Source: Symsagittifera roscoffensis (taxonomy: Eukaryota; Xenacoelomorpha; Acoela; Convolutidae). Taken from it: a stretch of 64,000 nucleotides of DNA. This document shows, one piece after another, positions 47,201 to 53,385 of the stretch. The translations under genes were made by a program, and so were the position numbers. The stretch lies in contig NC_087064.1 of assembly GCF_963678635.1 (NCBI RefSeq), positions 68,996,123 through 69,060,122 on the forward strand. Reading direction: 5' to 3'. Below the pieces are notes generated by a model that did no database searches, was not told where the DNA came from, and saw only the letters and a list, made by a program, of their open reading frames with translations. Numbering within the stretch: the first letter of the stretch is position 1; every line of letters begins with the position of its first letter.

Positions 47201-49041
47201 TATCTCCTCCGAGAATGAGTGTATCTCAGACTCAAAATGGCGGCGATGTAAGTTCGATCCCAATAGGAAATCAGTCTTTAGTGAATAATGACTATATCAG
47301 CCAGCTTAGTGAGTTACAAAAGCAGATAAGTGTTGCAGTTGCCAATAGTCAGAAACAGTTTACAGTTGATGCGAATAATGCTAGCCGAAGAGGTAGTGAG
47401 TCATCATCGGCAACAGCTAGAGGAAGCAAAAGAAGGTCATCGATCAAGAATTCGCCCCCAGGGATGCAAGGAACTTCTGACCATTTATCACCAGGAAATG
47501 ATACAGAGAGTCCTAATGTTTATTTGGCGAACATGAGTAGTATGGTTCAAAATACGGGTTTGGAAAGTGTGAGTAAACAGTTTGCATTGAATAGTCCCCC
47601 GGCTAAAAATCAAAGAATTGAAGAAGTGGAACAAGGGAGTTCAATAGCTAGTCACATTGACCTTTCCAAAATTATGAAATCAATTGAAATGATGAAAAAT
47701 AGCGAAAGAAATGAAATGGCAGTTGAACAATCTATGATCGCCCAAAGAATGGTGCAACAGCAAAATAGTGCGACCTCGCAAAAAGTGCAAAGCCCGCCGC
47801 GTCATCAACAGTCATCGCCTATTTTATCTCGACAACAATCACCCAGTGTCCAAAATGCAAACATCTACATGAACAACTTGGGCCATTTAGCAAATGGTTC
47901 CTCGTTTCAAAAGAATGCCAAAATGGAACTGGATGATACTTTAACTGTTGACAACGTTCAAAGTTTACCAGGTTTTGAGAATTTCATGTCTCTTCAAGCA
48001 CATGCAACGCCATCTAGATCATCTGTCGCTCCGGGGAAAAGTTTGAATAATGGTCGCGTAGTTAGTCAGGTTTCTCCTAATCAAGCTTCACGGTCGAACC
48101 ACAACTTTGAATCCCAACAAGTCTCGCCAAATCAGAATTTTGGAGTCAACCAGGATCTGGGAACTACTCATCAGAATTTGAAAACAAATCAGTTATCTCC
48201 TAATCAAAAATTGGGAGCCAATAACACGTCTCCCAGTCACGTTATGAGAGCCAATGAGATTTTAGCCTACGAGAAAAACGCCTCCAAGAAAATATCTCCA
48301 AAATTGAAATTAGGAGTGAATCAGAAATACACTAACCAAAATAATACTGCACATAGCCATGTGTCAGGGAGTCAGTTTTCAGGAGCCAATCAAGTTTCAA
48401 CTAGTCAGATGTCAGCAGCCAATCAGCTTTCGCCAAATCAAATTGTGGGAGCCGCAAATACTTCATTCAGTCAGATGCTGGGTGCACATAACTTGGGTTA
48501 TAACCAAATTTTTCAAGACAATCGGGCATTAGAAAGTCAGATTTTGATTGCCAACCAACTTTCACCGATCCAAAATTCGGGAGCTAATCAATATTCACCG
48601 AATAATGCATCGCCTAGTTCTGTTCCCGATTACTCAAACCTTCTCAGGCAAATGAATTATTCGCCCAATACGCCCACGTCATCAATAGTCAAACAGCCAA
48701 CTGTCGCCAAGAAGTCTAGTGGCTTCAAGATCAGCGGGGCACTTGGAAAGGTTGAACATAGACCCAACCTACAACAAAATGCGAAACCTAGTTCGAACCA
48801 AACTACGCAATTCAACCACCCGCAGCAGTTTTCAGCAGGATATCAGTTGGCTGTAAATGGAAATGCGGCTTATTTTCCACAAAACTACAGCCAACAATTG
48901 AGTCCAATTATGCATCAACAGAATGCGTTGCTGAACTATCAGCAAGGAGCCAGTCACCCCTGTCAATTGAATTCAGACCAACAGCAAAACCCTAATGTGC
49001 AATTCCGAACTATTTTTAACCTCGAATCTCCGGAGAATTGA
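17210..49041 (+). CDS. UBN: Ubinuclein/Hpc2-family HIRA-complex subunit, 13 exons
   Basis: Exons: 17210-17485, 19541-19618, 20033-20131, 20987-21190, 37803-37988, 38409-38533, 38971-39329, 39718-39857, 41693-41804, 42202-42333, 42638-42788, 43109-43353, 46496-49041. All junctions are GT-AG, the phases agree at every join, and the sum is 4,653 nt (1,550 aa). Ubinucleins are nuclear subunits of the HIRA chaperone, which deposits histone H3.3 independently of replication. The Hpc2-related domain is visible in exons 3-4 (REFVDNTNMVDLYIPATMV then YRGFYVNDEPLYFK). The conserved ubinuclein middle domain ends in exons 11-12 (PQKKFTYSKQFKEALKELLE and RKLLPFWAPPKP; vertebrate proteins have KPLWPKGW at this point). 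A long Ser/Asn/Gln-rich tail follows. It is longer than vertebrate UBN1/2 as I recall them, mainly through the tail. Intron 4 hosts a LINE and two antisense genes. The start is the first ATG after a strong acceptor. Confidence 0.85.
17815..18338. repeat. Hairpin-ended repeat element, copy 1
   Basis: The left end TTTACACAAGCAGAGCTC (17814-17831) and the next 130 bases, with GCAAATATTGTTGCGAC and ATCAATAACCAGCTATTAAG, match the copy at 43935. The right end has the hairpin GCGAAGT-GCA-ACTCCGC (18312-18328), followed by CTCTGTGTTAAA. Ends relate as TTTACACA.../...TGTGTTAAA. Confidence 0.65.
17993..18061 (+). repeat. tRNA-derived sequence inside a repeat
   Basis: A box TAGCGTAGAGG at 18000-18010 and an exact B box GGTTCGAACCT at 18041-18051 sit about 30 bases apart, as in tRNA genes. 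The acceptor stem (GGGTCTG against CAGGGTC) and T stem are imperfect and no clear anticodon arm forms, so this is a tRNA-derived fossil or SINE head, not a working tRNA gene. Confidence 0.55.
20033..21190 (+). CDS. UBN: Ubinuclein exons 3-4: Hpc2-related domain (HRD)
   Basis: Exon 3 (20033-20131, 33 codons) and exon 4 (20987-21190, 68 codons) are both phase 0. Together they encode the HRD, the family's signature that binds HIRA and recognises H3.3. The order EFVDNT - VDLYIPATM - YRGFYVND - LYFK, then an acidic run (SEEAESDGEGEG), then a basic cluster (KEKKRKRKRK) matches the FIDN - YDELVP - GGFYIN pattern of the family, which is also followed by an acidic stretch. The basic cluster is a likely nuclear localisation signal. 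Confidence 0.85.
21614..25408 (+). pseudogene. LINE polyprotein: 2A-like motif, AP endonuclease, reverse transcriptase, zinc fingers
   Basis: The frame from 21718 has no early ATG; an ATG at 21614 opens a 48-codon frame one base off it, so the N-terminus may also carry an indel. A 2A-like DIHPNPGP lies at 21856-21879. Endonuclease motifs follow: ITWNLQRC, ILLSEISS, LIAVYQP, GDHNAQIG (just after an in-frame TGA at 22507), ELDYFL and WSDHRP. A TAA lies at 23143-23145 and a frameshift near 23410. The reverse transcriptase spans about 23474-24620 with LLDLRKAYPRI, GLREGCPSSPMLFNIFHQ and YALFADDTTIL. The C-terminus has three Cys/His fingers: CSQCEKVC...HIRRMH, CIKCHAKF...HEKKC and CPMCNKLV...HMTRSC. 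It would nick target DNA and prime reverse transcription there. Confidence 0.85.
21856..21879 (+). other. 2A-like ribosome-skipping motif (DIHPNPGP)
   Basis: Eight codons read D-I-H-P-N-P-G-P, which fits the D-(V/I)-E-x-N-P-G-P consensus except for His in place of Glu. 2A-like sequences near the N-terminus are documented in APE-type LINEs. If active, translation would separate an N-terminal peptide from the endonuclease-RT protein. Activity of the His variant is not established by the sequence. Confidence 0.6.
25605..25830 (-). CDS. N2 alternative last exon C
   Basis: Acceptor TTTGTCTAG|T gives phase 2 and 75 codons to TAA. It begins SGPFHPERLPSVRNDYRQKV, then EWMQSREARRQMEQASIDYF, and ends with an Arg-rich tail (RGPRRRRHDASHQ). 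The first half matches exon B closely. It is the most downstream of the three. Confidence 0.6.
25605..32132 (-). CDS. Unknown gene N2, related to N1, with duplicated last exons; nested in ubinuclein intron 4
   Basis: I do not recognise this protein. Proposed exons on the minus strand: 32132-31862 (ATG, phase 1 end), 31680-31482 (donor GG|GTATTC, tentative; otherwise open to a stop at 31394), 27730-27458 (phase 2 end), then one of three phase-2 last exons at 27094-26869, 26300-26129 or 25830-25605. Exon 1 is acidic then basic and ends with GGRMSRMFNRVSYPGSYGMG, resembling N1's exon 1 end (RKMRRMSYTPYPGPYNF). Exon 2 has YTSKWLKGHCKTPEQYKEKL. Exon 3 has TTDWVNDEGAYMGKYPVINP and a Ser/Asp/Arg-rich stretch. 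No signal peptide or membrane segment is seen. The link across the 3.7 kb intron between exons 2 and 3 rests on phase only; 25605-27730 could be a separate gene. Confidence 0.5.
25951..26948. repeat. Direct duplication of about 255 bp spanning exon ends and flanks
   Basis: 25951-26208 and 26696-26948 align along their length (shared TCGGGAGAATT, GCGCTTAATTTTTG, TTCGACAAAACAATTCCCGAA, TTAGATCAT, GCTGCTGGGTG), covering the 3' half of exons B and A and the DNA downstream of them. It shows that the last-exon cluster grew by local duplication. Confidence 0.75.
26129..26300 (-). CDS. N2 alternative last exon B (mosaic of A and C)
   Basis: Acceptor TTCTTATAG|T gives phase 2 and 57 codons. It starts SGPFHPELLPSDQSDYRQKV like exon C and ends AELDLDFPEAAQSPSS like exon A. 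All three exons share the core K-V-(S/T/A)-(E/D)-W-M. Confidence 0.6.
26869..27094 (-). CDS. N2 alternative last exon A
   Basis: Acceptor TTGAACAG|G at 27095 gives phase 2 and 75 codons to TGA. It reads LSHHLRKLPRENRPTTKVSEWMD, then a second half with the EWMD-like FYWMGRDGSHPNS, and ends AELDLDVPEAAQPPSS. The last 80 or so bases and about 170 bases of flanking DNA match exon B and its flank (26696-26948 against 25951-26208). Confidence 0.5.
28740..29960. repeat. Degenerate tandem repeat of CGTAGCCGCTTATGCA units
   Basis: GCATAGCCGCTTATGCACGG (28765), GCGTAGCCGATTATGCATGG (29104), GCGTAACCGCTTATCCAGGG (29225), CATAGCCACTGATGCAGG (29351), CGTAGCCGCTTATGCAAGG (29749) and GCGTAGCCGCTGAT (29891) recur with nearby GAGCTT, TTGAACCCAAA and CCGAGGGTCATAACTTTT strings. 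It lies in the long N2 intron; no gene seen. Confidence 0.65.
29391..29623. mobile_element. MITE, copy 1 (GGCTCTTTTCC ends)
   Basis: The left end GGCTCTTTTCCACTTCCCCC (29391) and the right end, whose complement reads GGCTCTTTTCCACTTTTCCC (29602-29623), form a terminal inverted repeat of about 22 bp around a 190-bp core. The core includes TTACGTGTTATTAT and GCGTGATGTTACG. Related copies lie at 30602-30802 and, reversed and weaker, at 57226-57410. Confidence 0.65.
30380..31140. repeat. Tandem repeat, about 40-45 bp unit
   Basis: Around a dozen imperfect units of AGATTTGGCAATGTAGTTTT GGGAAAATGAAAAAATCTC-type sequence are interrupted by the MITE at 30602-30802. Non-coding; in the N2 intron, antisense to ubinuclein intron 4. 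Confidence 0.75.
30602..30802. mobile_element. MITE, copy 2 of the same family
   Basis: The left end GAGCTCTTTTCCAGTTTCCC and the right end, complement GTTCTTTTCCAGTTCCCCCC, are inverted repeats. The core has TTACGTGTTATTAT, GCGTGATGTTACG and GTATGAAGAA as in copy 1. It sits inside the 42-bp tandem repeat tract. Confidence 0.6.
32852..33122. repeat. Hairpin-ended repeat element, short copy
   Basis: Left hairpin ACTTGC-GATA-GCAAGT (32852-32867), followed by TGTATTGCAACCGGGTACTA. Right hairpin GAAGC-TCC-GCTTC (33102-33114), followed by GCCTGTATGTTTGAAA. The stems are complementary but differ in sequence from other copies. Confidence 0.55.
33605..33960. repeat. Dispersed repeat related to 54430-54740 and 55130-55240
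   Basis: Shared strings include AGGGATTCGACTCCTGCCGA-type sequence, ACCCTAAATTTTTTTAAAGGC, TTTGGCGC, and GATTTGGGAGAGCTCGGAAAATCAATTTGGTCGAC (here near 33868, again near 54641). Three copies are visible in the window. Confidence 0.65.
35613..37391 (-). CDS. Unknown gene N1, four exons, nested antisense in ubinuclein intron 4
   Basis: Exons on the minus strand: 37391-37190, 36903-36758, 36502-36304 and 35830-35613. The total is 765 nt, 254 aa, with phases 1, 0, 1 agreeing at each join. Intron 1 uses a GC donor (GAG|GCAAGT); the others are GT-AG. I do not recognise the family. Exon 1 is basic (FLAKKAKKWKKSLGRKMRRM) and ends YTPYPGPYNFNMPRG. Exon 2 has LDYNLPSSQKKTREWFDSKY. Exon 3 is a charged helix (EKEKWERRVIERETAQLKKE). 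Exon 4 continues with QWYEYKDKFDEEKRARKEEA and a disordered end. The repeated Tyr/Pro/Trp-Asp pattern resembles the exons of N2. There is no signal peptide. The stop TAA is embedded in an AATAAA (35616-35611). The product is probably intracellular and possibly coiled-coil. Confidence 0.65.
37989..38408 (+). other. Ubinuclein intron 5 with a tRNA-like remnant on the minus strand
   Basis: A B-box-like GGTTTCGAATC reads on the minus strand at 38361-38351, preceded by CTCTAACACGAAGG resembling a valine-type anticodon loop. No A box is found, so it is only a fragment. It ends close to the exon 6 acceptor at 38408. Confidence 0.3.
39420..41692. repeat. Copies of a long dispersed intron repeat (GATCGACTTCTAGTTTCGAAAGTGG family)
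   Basis: Tracts at 39420-39640, 40005-40420 and 40500-40860 share the order: GGAAAAGTC, GGTTTGACTTTTGATTTCTTTTCAAGTTCA, AGGGCAAACTCTACTATCGAACAG, AAAGTGTAAAAGTC, ATCGACTTCTAGTTTCG, AGATTTCC, TTGATCCAGTTTTCTC, then TCTTTTCCAGCTGTCTGTTGGCTATG. Other copies: 28020-28450 (partial), 43795-43920 with 44560-44830, 49605-49830, 50345-50760 and 50895-51330. No coding capacity seen; probably a non-autonomous transposon of about 0.5 kb. Exon 8 (39718-39857) lies inside this span and is not part of the repeat. Confidence 0.65.
39718..43353 (+). CDS. UBN: Ubinuclein exons 8-12: middle domain
   Basis: Exons 39718-39857, 41693-41804, 42202-42333, 42638-42788 and 43109-43353 encode a helical region. Visible blocks are EFEDYLRSIPTLSRRKIKLF, a long Arg/Ala/Gln helix (RELFKARLTGARAAATTRTR), QQRFYDKKVKQLMEKRP and the C-terminal block ending LLPFWAPPKP. 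The last block aligns with the family's KKFxWNDEIR...VKPLWPKGW segment. Exon 12 ends with an acidic/Thr-rich linker into the tail. Confidence 0.75.
43935..44552. repeat. Hairpin-ended repeat element, best copy
   Basis: Left hairpin TACACAAGC-ATA-GCTTGTGTA (43935-43955, 9-bp perfect stem) and right hairpin GCGAAGT-GCA-ACTTCGC (44526-44542, 7-bp perfect stem), followed by CTCTGTGTAAAA. The outer ends TTTTACACA and TGTGTAAAA are inverted repeats. The left 170 bases match 17815 onward. It is inserted in, or next to, the long intron repeat within ubinuclein intron 12. Confidence 0.7.
45265..45283. repeat. Left-end hairpin of a further hairpin-ended element
   Basis: ACACAAGC-ATA-GCTTGTGT, identical in stem to 43936-43954, is followed by TATAGTATGAAACTCCTTTTTTTTAAC and GCAAATGTTGTTGCG as in the other copies. 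The right end was not located. Confidence 0.6.
45430..45860 (-). pseudogene. LINE reverse-transcriptase fragment (Jockey/CR1-like)
   Basis: On the minus strand several frames give RT motifs in order. FDTVNHQYLL is near 45815 (motif A, expected LDLSKAFDTVNH). YGIRG is near 45760. GVPQGSVLDQLLFLIYTNDL runs from about 45663. After a one-base shift comes FADDTAIIDRS near 45565. It is unlike the LINE at 21605, whose RT lacks a GVPQGS block. It is a short, broken remnant in ubinuclein intron 12. Confidence 0.75.
46496..49041 (+). CDS. UBN: Ubinuclein last exon: 848-residue Ser/Asn/Gln-rich tail
   Basis: The acceptor TTATTTAG ends at 46495 and joins in phase 1 to exon 12; the in-frame sequence before it is intron. 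The tail has almost no hydrophobic core. It carries recurring SPNQ/SPIQ/STSQ motifs at about 14-residue spacing between 48060 and 48620 (for example QVSPNQ, QLSPNQKLGAN, QLSPNQIVGA). A small motif ALASLIMSE near 46930 echoes LASLIRAE in exon 7. The stop is TGA at 49039-49041. No canonical AATAAA is seen in the next 200 bases; AATACA at 49248 is the nearest variant. Confidence 0.85.
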
Positions 49042-49467
49042 GGCTCGCATTGAATTCCAATCTTAGAACTTAGAACTTCGCTTACATAGTTTTGTAAACC
49101 TATTTTAATTGCAATTGAGGAGCTTTTGGTGGCATTTTATTTAGTGCCTATTTATTTTGTTTTTAAAACTACTGTTTTTGTTAACCAAGTACCTACCTTC
49201 GGGGAATGATAGATATTTTGTGGATCAATTGTCTATCTGAAGTCATCAATACAATTTTGAATTCCGACAAAAGTTTTCGTCGCCATTGAGTTCGGTTGAG
49301 TTTTGAAGGCAATGGTTAATTTTGAATCGATTGTTTTCCAAGTTGTTGTCGATTGTTGGAATCTTCGTGCTCAAGTGAAATTTTCAATTGCTTTCTTGCA
49401 ACGAAGCAGGTAGTAAATCTGATCCGAAGCTGTCTCAAGATCTTATGCAGGTTTTTCTCTTCCGAAG

Positions 49468-50882
49468 CTTTAATGGTTGGGCTATAAAGAGGGAAGCTAC
49501 GCATGATGCCAGTGGGGGTAGCACTGGAGTCTTACCCCCACAATAAGCGAATTAATTATCTACTTATTGATCCAATTTTTTCAAGTTGGGTTCAAATTAT
49601 TAAGATTCCATGAACGTAGTTCAGATGCTACAGGTCGCGACATTTTTTTTCGGTCTTTAAGAAAAGTCATGAAATTTGTTTAGGCTCTAATTTTTTTCCC
49701 GGTTTGACTTTTGATTTCTTTTCAAGTTCAGTTTATTGTCTTTGGTGAAAAATTAAATCGACTTCTAATTTCGAAAGTGGATTTTAATTTTCAGATTTCC
49801 TAGCGAAATACTCGTTTGTATGTTCGCCAGTTGGATTGCCTCAATTTAATTTTAAATGATTTCTCTATCAGGTTAATACGTTGTCTATTTGTTGCTTATA
49901 ATTGCCAACAGAAAGTAAAAATCTCAATATTATAAGATCTCTTATTCTGACAACTTTTTGTTTGCACTGCATGTAGCTCCAAACACGGACGATTGACTCC
50001 TAGAGCATTTGCGACGAATGTAAGCACATAGCAAAATATGAGTTCAAACCAACCATAGCATGTTGCTATGCCAGTAGCCCAATTATTTCCGTTTACAGTT
50101 ATCATAGCGAATCTCCTTGTTATCAAAGCAAAAATACCAGGAGATTTTTTTTCAAATATGAGCTATCGAATTTTTTAAGCGTCGGTACATTTTCGGCCGT
50201 TCCATTTGGCAACGAGCGAATGGTAGTGAATTCGGAAAGAATCAACGCTGTAATGAGGCTATCAATTGTCAAGAAGAATACGAAAGTTCAGAATTGGGAG
50301 TGATCCTTACGCAATTAACCGTTTTTCAGTTAGAAAGAAGTCTTGATGATTTTTTGTTTCTTTTTTTTTCTCACCAAAAAGTCATACAATGCTCCAAGAA
50401 CTACAGAAGTGCAGTCATACCTTAATGCATTTATGAATGTACTTAAGTTTAAATGAACTTTAAAGTTCAATTCAAATTCATCTGCCTAAATGTAAATTGC
50501 GCTCTCCAATTACGGAAGTGAAAATAGCTCGAAAATAAATTAAGACTATTTTCAAAATTGAGTTTTGATTGTTAAATTTTCCAGCAGAAAAAGATATAAC
50601 CATTGATCCAGTTTTCTTAAATGGAAGTAATTTTATCAATAAAGTTGTCAATTATAAGTTGTTCTTGAACTTCAAATGCTTTAAGCCAGTTTTTTTTCGA
50701 AAAATGAAATGAAAAGTTTCAATAATTTTCTTTGTTTTTCCCGTTTCTTTAACACATTTCCTGCTTTCGGTTGGCTAATTTTTGTTACTGGAAGCCATAC
50801 GTTTCAGAATGGAAGTGTTACTCCAGTGCTACCCGCACTGGCATCAGGCGTAGTTTCCCTCTTTATAGCCCAACCATTAAAG
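49468..50882. repeat. Inverted repeat pair of about 67 bp, each arm holding a hairpin
   Basis: 49468-49535 is about 90% identical by eye to the reverse complement of 50817-50882 (CTTTAATGGTTGGGCTATAA / TTATAGCCCAACCATTAAAG, and the CCAGTGC...GCACTGG stem). In the left arm GGGGGTA (49515) can also pair with TACCCCC (49533). The 1.3 kb between the arms holds copies of the long intron repeat. Confidence 0.65.
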
Positions 50883-51363
50883 GTTCGGTACAAAAAAGAT
50901 TGACGAATTTAAGAGTCATGAACGAATTGATTACTCTTGTACAGGTCGTGGTTATTTTTTTCAGGCTCAAATTTATTTTTTGCTATTTGACTTTTGATTT
51001 CTTAAGTTCATTTCATTTTTTTGTTATAAGGAAGGCAAACTCCACTATCGAACAGAAAAAGTGTAAAAGTCACGAAAAACGTGATCGACTTCTAGTTTCG
51101 TAAATGCTATTTCATTATCAGTTTTCCCATCGAAACAAAAGTGTTATCTTTTGATCCAGTTGTCTCGAAATGGGTTAATGTTATCATAAAGGGGGTCAAA
51201 CATCAATTGTAGTGAAATTCAAAGAGCTTCAAAGGCGTATACCTTTTTTAAAATCAAGTCATTTTTTTCGGTTTCCTTGCGTTCATTGCTCTTTTCCAAG
51301 TGCCAATTGGCTATGCTTGTATTTTGAAGCTTGTTTACTTATCAGGTTTATTTTGTCCTCTTT

Positions 51364-52745
51364 TTACTCTTGCGAAACGAGTGTAATAGTACGAACCTTC
51401 TCTTTTCCCAACCTAAGTCGCAAATATTGGTGCCACTTTTGGGAAACCTTCACAGATTTTTCATAGCATTTGCTTTGACATTCGAATTGTAATGAGTTAA
51501 CACAGTTGATGCATTTTTAATTCATCAAATGAACCGAAAAAAAATTTTTTGTTTCAAACAACAACAATTATTAAAACTCGATTTCAGAAAATTTCTAACT
51601 CAATTTATCTCGCAACTTTTTGAATTTTGAAAGATAATTTATAATTTAATGTGGCTTTATGCTTAGCGATTTGTTACCTGCAAAGATAGTGTGGATGCTT
51701 TCAGTTTGTTTGTATTCCAAATTAATACTTGCAAAATTGAGTCTATTTGTTTTTGTTGCCACTTTTGCTGAATGGCATCGGCAGTTTTTTAGCATATGTA
51801 GCTGCTTAATTCGTGACTAGCGGTTGTCGGTTGTTAAGCTTGCATGGCTGAGTGGATAGTGCGTGAGACTCAAAATCTCTTGATTGCAGTAGATCTCGGA
51901 TTCGAATCTTGCATGTAGCCGAGTTTTTGCTAATTCGAGGCTTATTTCTACTTTTTCTTATTTCACTTGATAGAGCTACTGTTTGGTCATGTTCTCGCAA
52001 GTGTTTCCTTTTTTGTTTGTAATCAGTTCACCTCTCGCTCTAAATTAGTCTGAAAATCATATTTTTTGACATTGAGATAAGTACTCCGGAATAACTTTGT
52101 AATCCAAATGAAGACTTAATTGGCAGTTTGACCCTTTATTAGCTTTAAGTGATGTATCAAAACGGGGCGTGAAAACTTAGCATAGGAAATAGTTCCTTCT
52201 CAGTCATTGAGTGATCGGAACAAGATTAATTTGCTGTCTCAATTTTCGACATTCGAATCAGTAAATACACATGCGCTTAACAAACGTTATCAAATCGGAG
52301 CATGGATTTTTTCCATGTAAACAACGTTTAACAGAATCTTTTGATGATTTGATATAAAATAAATTTAACTTCCCTATCTTATTTTGTCCGCGTGGACTAT
52401 GGTTAACGTCTATACCTGTTAGTATGGAGATCGAGGGATTGAGTCCGGCTAGGACCCGTTTCTTGTCGCAAACTGAAAACTTTTGGCTGGAAGAAGTAAT
52501 TGTGGAACTATTGTTTGACATTTTATTTTTTGTCGGCTTGGTCGCCACAGCACAGAATTATTGTTTTTTAAATTTGTCTGTCAAGAAATAGTTGGGTTGT
52601 GCGAATTTTCGGAATCCTCTGATTTCTGAGCGTAATTTTCTGAAAATATGAAAAGAGTGGCAGTTTTTTCAGTCATTTTCTACTCTTAACGCCACTGGCA
52701 TATTTTAGTCGAGTAAAAGATACGAAGCTCGGCTTCGCCTGTGTT
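51364..52745. repeat. Hairpin-ended repeat element with tRNA-like core, long copy
   Basis: The left end TTACTCTTGCGAAACGAGTG (51364-51383) is followed by TAATAGTACGAACC and CCAACCTAAGTCGCAAATATTG as in other copies. The right hairpin CGAAGC-TCG-GCTTCG (52723-52737) is followed by CCTGTGTTGAAA. A related copy at 56092-56725 has the same left end, the same internal GAACCGAAAAAA...CTCGATTTCAGAAA block and the tRNA-like segment. Confidence 0.6.
51839..51918 (+). repeat. tRNA-Leu-like sequence inside a repeat
   Basis: A box TGGCTGAGTGG (51845-51855) and B-box-like GGATTCGAATC (51898-51908) flank GAGA-CTCAAAA-TCTC, an anticodon arm with CAA as in leucine tRNA. The acceptor stem does not pair, so it is tRNA-derived rather than a working gene. 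A decayed second copy lies at 56523-56601 within the sister element. Confidence 0.6.
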
Positions 52746-53385
52746 GAAAAGTACTGCTTTAGCGTTGTAGATAAAGCGTTGAAGTGCCCCTTTCAGTCAA
52801 ATGCCTGATTATGTAAATGTCAATCAGCTCCAAATGATAAGTTAGAGCTTTTTAGGTGTTAACTAAAATTATTTGAAATTTATTCGCTCCTTTTATTATT
52901 TGGTGGTTAAATTTTTAAAATTTGCCTAACAAATTACTATCTCAAGCTTCATTCAAACTGAGCTCTCTGATGATAAAACTGGAATAATCGCTTGGTCACT
53001 TTTTCAAAGGTTAGTTCCGTTTTGGCAGAAAATATCGATTGGTCGATTTTTCAAAAGTTAGTTCCATTTTGTCATCTTGATTACGGGGATCAGTTTAGTC
53101 AAATGCGCATAAGTGCACAATTGAACGAGGAAATTCTCACAGTTAATGATTGCATCACTGGCAAATGCATCGCGCAAATCGGTAGAAAATTTTGAATGCG
53201 CATCAGTTTGTCATCACTTATGCGCATCAGTGCGATAAAAAGCGCATCAGTGCGATCTGTCCAAAAATTATTTTGGCTGTTTGTTTTCTTTTCAGTTGAA
53301 AAATTGTTGCTTCGAATGCTGTGAAAATTTGACTTGAATGCTGTGCAGTGATTCAGCGTTAGTGTTAGAGTCTTAGATACCGAGT

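Larger units (their letters stand above)
49042..53385. other. Intergenic DNA between ubinuclein and TIPRL; repeats
   Basis: No gene seen. It contains an inverted-repeat pair (49468-49535 and 50817-50882), three copies of the long intron repeat, and a hairpin-ended element with a tRNA-like core (51364-52745). A strong acceptor-like TTGTTTTCTTTTCAG ends at 53295, 90 bases upstream of the TIPRL ATG. Confidence 0.5.

Noticed and set aside
51839-51918. Functional tRNA-Leu(CAA) gene
   Set aside because: The acceptor stem does not pair and a decayed copy occurs at 56523 in a sister repeat.
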